The notes under the pieces are model-generated. The model was not told where the DNA came from and did not search any database. It saw only the letters and a program-made list of their open reading frames with translations. Positions 61,312-64,000 of a stretch of DNA of 64,000 nt are shown here, in pieces. The translations under genes were made by a program, and so were the position numbers. The first letter of the stretch is position 1, and every line of letters starts with the position of its first letter. This DNA comes from Bradyrhizobium canariense (GTDB taxonomy: Bacteria > Pseudomonadota > Alphaproteobacteria > Rhizobiales > Xanthobacteraceae), in contig NZ_JAFCKJ010000010.1 in the NCBI RefSeq assembly GCF_018130465.1, positions 186,001 to 250,000 on the forward strand, given 5' to 3'.

Positions 61312-62139
61312 ATGAGCCGGGCGCTCGCCGTCTTCCACGGCCGCTTTGGTCGGGCGACGGTCTATCAGTTGAACCGCCCTTTCAACATCCACGCGCATCG
61401 CGAAGGTCATTTGATCTTCCATGTCGGCGGGCGTTCCGCATGCATCGATGTCAGCGACGGACGTTACGAGCTCACCGAAGGTTCCGTCGTCGCGGTCAAT
61501 CCGTGGGAGCCGCATAATTTCCTGCCGTCCGATCTCGAAGGCGGCGCCGTTTTCTTCGTGCTCTACGTCAATGCGGAGTGGTTCGCGCCCGATGCGCCCG
61601 GCGCCGACCGCCTCCGCTTCGGCCGTACCCAGTTCACGCGGTCGGTTGCGCTGGACAGGCATATCAGGCACGCAGCCGCCCTCGTGTGCGGCGCACCCTC
61701 GCTCAACAGCCTCGATGGCGAGCTGAGAGGTCTGATCGATATCTGTTACGACGAAAGCTGGCAGCAGGCTGCGACCGCGCGTGATCCGCGCACAAACGGT
61801 TCCGTCACGGATTTTCGCGTGCGCAAGTGCATCAAGATGATGTCGGAGAGTCCCGGCGCCGAGATCGAGCTCGATACCATCGCGCGCGAATCCGGCCTGT
61901 CGCGGCCGCACTTCTACCGGCTATTCCGCACCCAGACCGGCGTTACGCCACACCTCTATCTCAACACGCTGATGATGGAGCAGGCGCTGGAGGCGCTGGT
62001 GGCGAGCGAAGCGCCGATCGCCGACATCGGCTTCGATCTCGGCTTCTCGTCGCAGAGCGGATTCACCCGCTTCTTCGCCGCCAATGTCGGCATGGCGCCG
62101 ACCGATTATCGCCGCGCGGCCAAGGTTTTGCGCGCCTGA
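61312..62139 (+). CDS. AraC-family transcriptional regulator
   Basis: 275 residues: N-terminal cupin (about 5-120; HREGHLIFHVGGRSACIDVS, VVAVNPWEPHNF), then a two-helix-turn-helix AraC domain (about 175-275; IARESGLSRPHFYRLFRTQT and IADIGFDLGFSSQSGFTRFF). An excellent GGGAGGAAAG precedes the ATG. It sits inside the importer operon, suggesting it senses the imported ligand. Confidence 0.94.
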   Translation: MSRALAVFHGRFGRATVYQLNRPFNIHAHREGHLIFHVGGRSACIDVSDGRYELTEGSVVAVNPWEPHNFLPSDLEGGAVFFVLYVNAEWFAPDAPGADRLRFGRTQFTRSVALDRHIRHAAALVCGAPSLNSLDGELRGLIDICYDESWQQAATARDPRTNGSVTDFRVRKCIKMMSESPGAEIELDTIARESGLSRPHFYRLFRTQTGVTPHLYLNTLMMEQALEALVASEAPIADIGFDLGFSSQSGFTRFFAANVGMAPTDYRRAAKVLRA

Positions 62140-62285
62140 CGGCACGCGAAAAGATACTCACGATCAAGCGCCTCCCTTACAGCCGCATTAGGATGCGCCA
62201 AACGCGATCCCGAAAAGAGGATCGCGCTCGATAGGGAGCGGACGTTCATGGCAGGGCTTGCGGCCGGCAACGGTTTGCGTGCCCC

Positions 62286-62307
62286 CTCGCCCCACTTGCG
62301 GGGCGAG
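62286..62307. repeat. Short palindromic repeat
   Basis: CTCGCCCC-ACTTGC-GGGGCGAG, eight base pairs. The surrounding CCCTCGCCCC...GGGGCGAG pattern is familiar from dispersed repeats of Bradyrhizobiaceae (from memory). It is 33 bases before the permease ATG. Confidence 0.6.
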
Positions 62308-62339
62308 AGTTGGGGCGACGTGAAGACGGAGCGGCTATC

Positions 62340-63350
62340 ATGACCCGCTTTGTCGAACGTCATCCCGCCTGGGCACTGATTGTCATCATCGTGATCGCGG
62401 TGGCGCTTTGGCTGATTTTCGCAGTATGGCCGCAGGGCCTTGAAGATGCGATCGGCCGCAAGCGGGTCTTCCTCAACGCTCTCTTCAACGGCATCACGCT
62501 TGGCGGTCTTTATTTCCTCGTCGCCAGCGGCTTTACGCTGATCTTCGGCCTGATGCGCAACGTCAACCTCGCGCACGGCTCGCTCTATTTGTTCGGCGGC
62601 TATGTCGGCTACGCCATCAGCGCCTCGACCGGCTCATGGGTCCTCAGCTTCATCGTCGCTTTCATCCTGACGGCGCTGGTCGGCGTCCTGCTCCAGGTTC
62701 TCGTCTTCCGCCGCATGGAAGGCCAGGACCTGCGCCAGACCATGGTGACGATCGGTCTCTCGATCGTGTTCGCCGATTTGATGCTGTGGGCCTGCGGCGG
62801 CGATTTCTATCAGATCCAGACCCCGAACTGGCTGATCGGACCTGTGGAGCTGCCGCTGGTCACCGCGGTTAAATCCTCAGGCGAGCCGGTCTATCTCCGC
62901 TATCCGCTGGTCCGACTCGTGATCTTCGCCGCTTCCGTCGTGATCGGCGTAGCGATGTGGCTGGCGCTCAACCGCACGCGCATCGGCATGATCATCCGTG
63001 CCGGCGTCGACGATCGCGACATCCTGGCTGCGACCGGGGTGCGGATCCAGCTCGTCTTCGTGGGGGTGTTTGCGCTCGGCGCCGGCCTCGCCGGCATCGC
63101 CGGCGTCGTCGGCGGAACGTTCCAGTCGCTCTCACCCGGCGAAGATATCCGCTTCCTGCTCGCCTCCCTCGTCGTCGTGATCGTCGGTGGCATGGGCTCG
63201 ATCCCGGGGGCTGCGCTGGGCGCGCTCATCATCGGCCTCGCCGAGCAGCTCGGCTCGGTCTACATCCCGACCTACGCCATCGTCGTGACCTTCCTGATCA
63301 TGGTTCTGGTGCTGGCAATTCGGCCGCAGGGCCTGTTGGCGAGGCGCTGA
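62340..63350 (+). CDS. Branched-chain amino acid type ABC permease (LivH)
   Basis: 336 residues with eight or more hydrophobic helices and the LivH signature LMRNVNLAHGSLYLFGGYVG; later IRAGVDDRDILAATGVRIQL. ATG 62340. One base separates it from the next permease. An N-terminal extra helix (residues 10-35) is longer than in typical LivH. Confidence 0.93.
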   Translation: MTRFVERHPAWALIVIIVIAVALWLIFAVWPQGLEDAIGRKRVFLNALFNGITLGGLYFLVASGFTLIFGLMRNVNLAHGSLYLFGGYVGYAISASTGSWVLSFIVAFILTALVGVLLQVLVFRRMEGQDLRQTMVTIGLSIVFADLMLWACGGDFYQIQTPNWLIGPVELPLVTAVKSSGEPVYLRYPLVRLVIFAASVVIGVAMWLALNRTRIGMIIRAGVDDRDILAATGVRIQLVFVGVFALGAGLAGIAGVVGGTFQSLSPGEDIRFLLASLVVVIVGGMGSIPGAALGALIIGLAEQLGSVYIPTYAIVVTFLIMVLVLAIRPQGLLARR

Positions 63351-63351
63351 C

Positions 63352-64000
63352 ATGTCCCTCGCTCACGACGCCCGGGTCACGGTTCGTCCCACCGCTGCGG
63401 TGCAGCGCTCCAAATTGCGCGGATGGCCCGAGATCGACAATCCGGCAGCCTGGACCGTCGCGGCCATTCTCCTGATCATGCCGCTGATCGCCAACGGCTT
63501 CTTCCTGATCGAGATCTTTGCGACCACGCTGATCCTCGGAATCATGGCGCTGAGCCTGATGTTTCTTGCTGGCTATGGCGGCATGGTCAGCCTGATGCAG
63601 CTCACCATCGCGGGTTTCTCCGCCTATATGGTCGCGGTGTTTGGCGTCAGCGGCAACGCCAATATCAGCCTGGGCTGGCCGTGGTGGCTTGCGGTCCCGA
63701 TGGCGCTCGCGCTCGCGACCATCTTCGGCACGCTCGGCGGCGCGCTGGCGGTGCGCACCGAGGGCATCTACACCATCATGATCACGCTCGCGATCGGCGC
63801 GGCGTTCTATTATTTCACCAACCAGAACTGGGCGATCTTCAACGGTCATACCGGCATCAATACCGTTGCCACGCCGCATTTCTGGGGCGTCAACTGGCGC
63901 GCCGACATTCCCTTTTACTATATCGTGCTCGCGGTAGCCGCACTCTGCTACTTCGCCGTCGACTACATCTCCCGCGCGCCGTTCGGCCTCGCGCTGCAAG
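63352..64000 (+). CDS. Branched-chain amino acid type ABC permease (LivM), partial
   Basis: First 216 residues; the 3' end is beyond the right edge. LivM hallmarks: LMFLAGYGGMVSLMQLTIAG and VRTEGIYTIMITLAIGAAFY. The two ATPase genes of this importer are expected just outside the window. Confidence 0.92.
   Translation, partial: MSLAHDARVTVRPTAAVQRSKLRGWPEIDNPAAWTVAAILLIMPLIANGFFLIEIFATTLILGIMALSLMFLAGYGGMVSLMQLTIAGFSAYMVAVFGVSGNANISLGWPWWLAVPMALALATIFGTLGGALAVRTEGIYTIMITLAIGAAFYYFTNQNWAIFNGHTGINTVATPHFWGVNWRADIPFYYIVLAVAALCYFAVDYISRAPFGLALQ

Noticed and set aside
62160-62339. A gene between AraC and LivH
   Set aside because: Only repeat-like sequence and shadow frames; no ribosome site.

Overview
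The window is high-GC DNA (roughly 65 % by eye) with dense operons, frequent ATGA/GTGA stop-start overlaps and strong Shine-Dalgarno sequences. The gene families and the palindromic intergenic elements (7414-7563, 29300-29334, 62286-62307) are typical of Bradyrhizobium/Rhodopseudomonas-type Alphaproteobacteria; the genus is an inference. No rRNA, tRNA, CRISPR array, integrase or intact insertion sequence was seen. The 60 genes form a chromosomal 'scavenging' region: eight binding-protein-dependent uptake systems plus one MFS carrier, each next to hydrolases or CoA/sugar enzymes and usually its own regulator.

Layout. 1-7400: a LacI-type regulator between a divergent DapA-like aldolase/class III CoA-transferase pair and a forward operon (tautomerase, acyl-CoA dehydrogenase, class I CoA-transferase, MaoC hydratase, family 3 binding protein); two matching palindromes lie in the divergent gap. 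7580-14020: dihydropyrimidinase, an arylmalonate-decarboxylase-like protein and a NitT/TauT-type importer, divergent from a GntR regulator and a hydantoin-racemase-like protein. 14020-22280: two amidases, a spermidine/putrescine-type importer, 5-hydroxyisourate hydrolase and an MFS carrier. 22270-32420: one long reverse operon amiC-amiR, a branched-chain/urea/amide-type importer, formamidase, a two-domain nitrilase protein and an SDR, preceded by a leader with an intrinsic terminator.

32870-41180: a HutC-type GntR regulator divergent from a dipeptide-type importer flanked by two M20 peptidases. 41340-48620: a LacI-type regulator divergent from a TRAP transporter, a VOC protein, a RuBisCO-like protein and a DUF1537 kinase, a set resembling apionate/isoapionate catabolism. 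49190-59490: a CUT1 sugar importer with a PfkB kinase, a LacD/YihT-class aldolase, an enolase-superfamily acid-sugar dehydratase-like enzyme, a zinc alcohol dehydrogenase and an SDR, under a LacI regulator with a clear promoter-operator. 59930-64000: a branched-chain amino acid type importer interrupted by an AraC regulator and running off the right edge.

Together these genes would import and cleave amides, ureides, peptides, sugar acids and sugars, feeding CoA-ester and central metabolism. The most notable points are the AmiC/AmiR operon whose terminator lies ahead of its own regulators, the nitrilase fusion with a dead second domain, the RuBisCO-like cluster, and three enzymes lacking usual catalytic residues.
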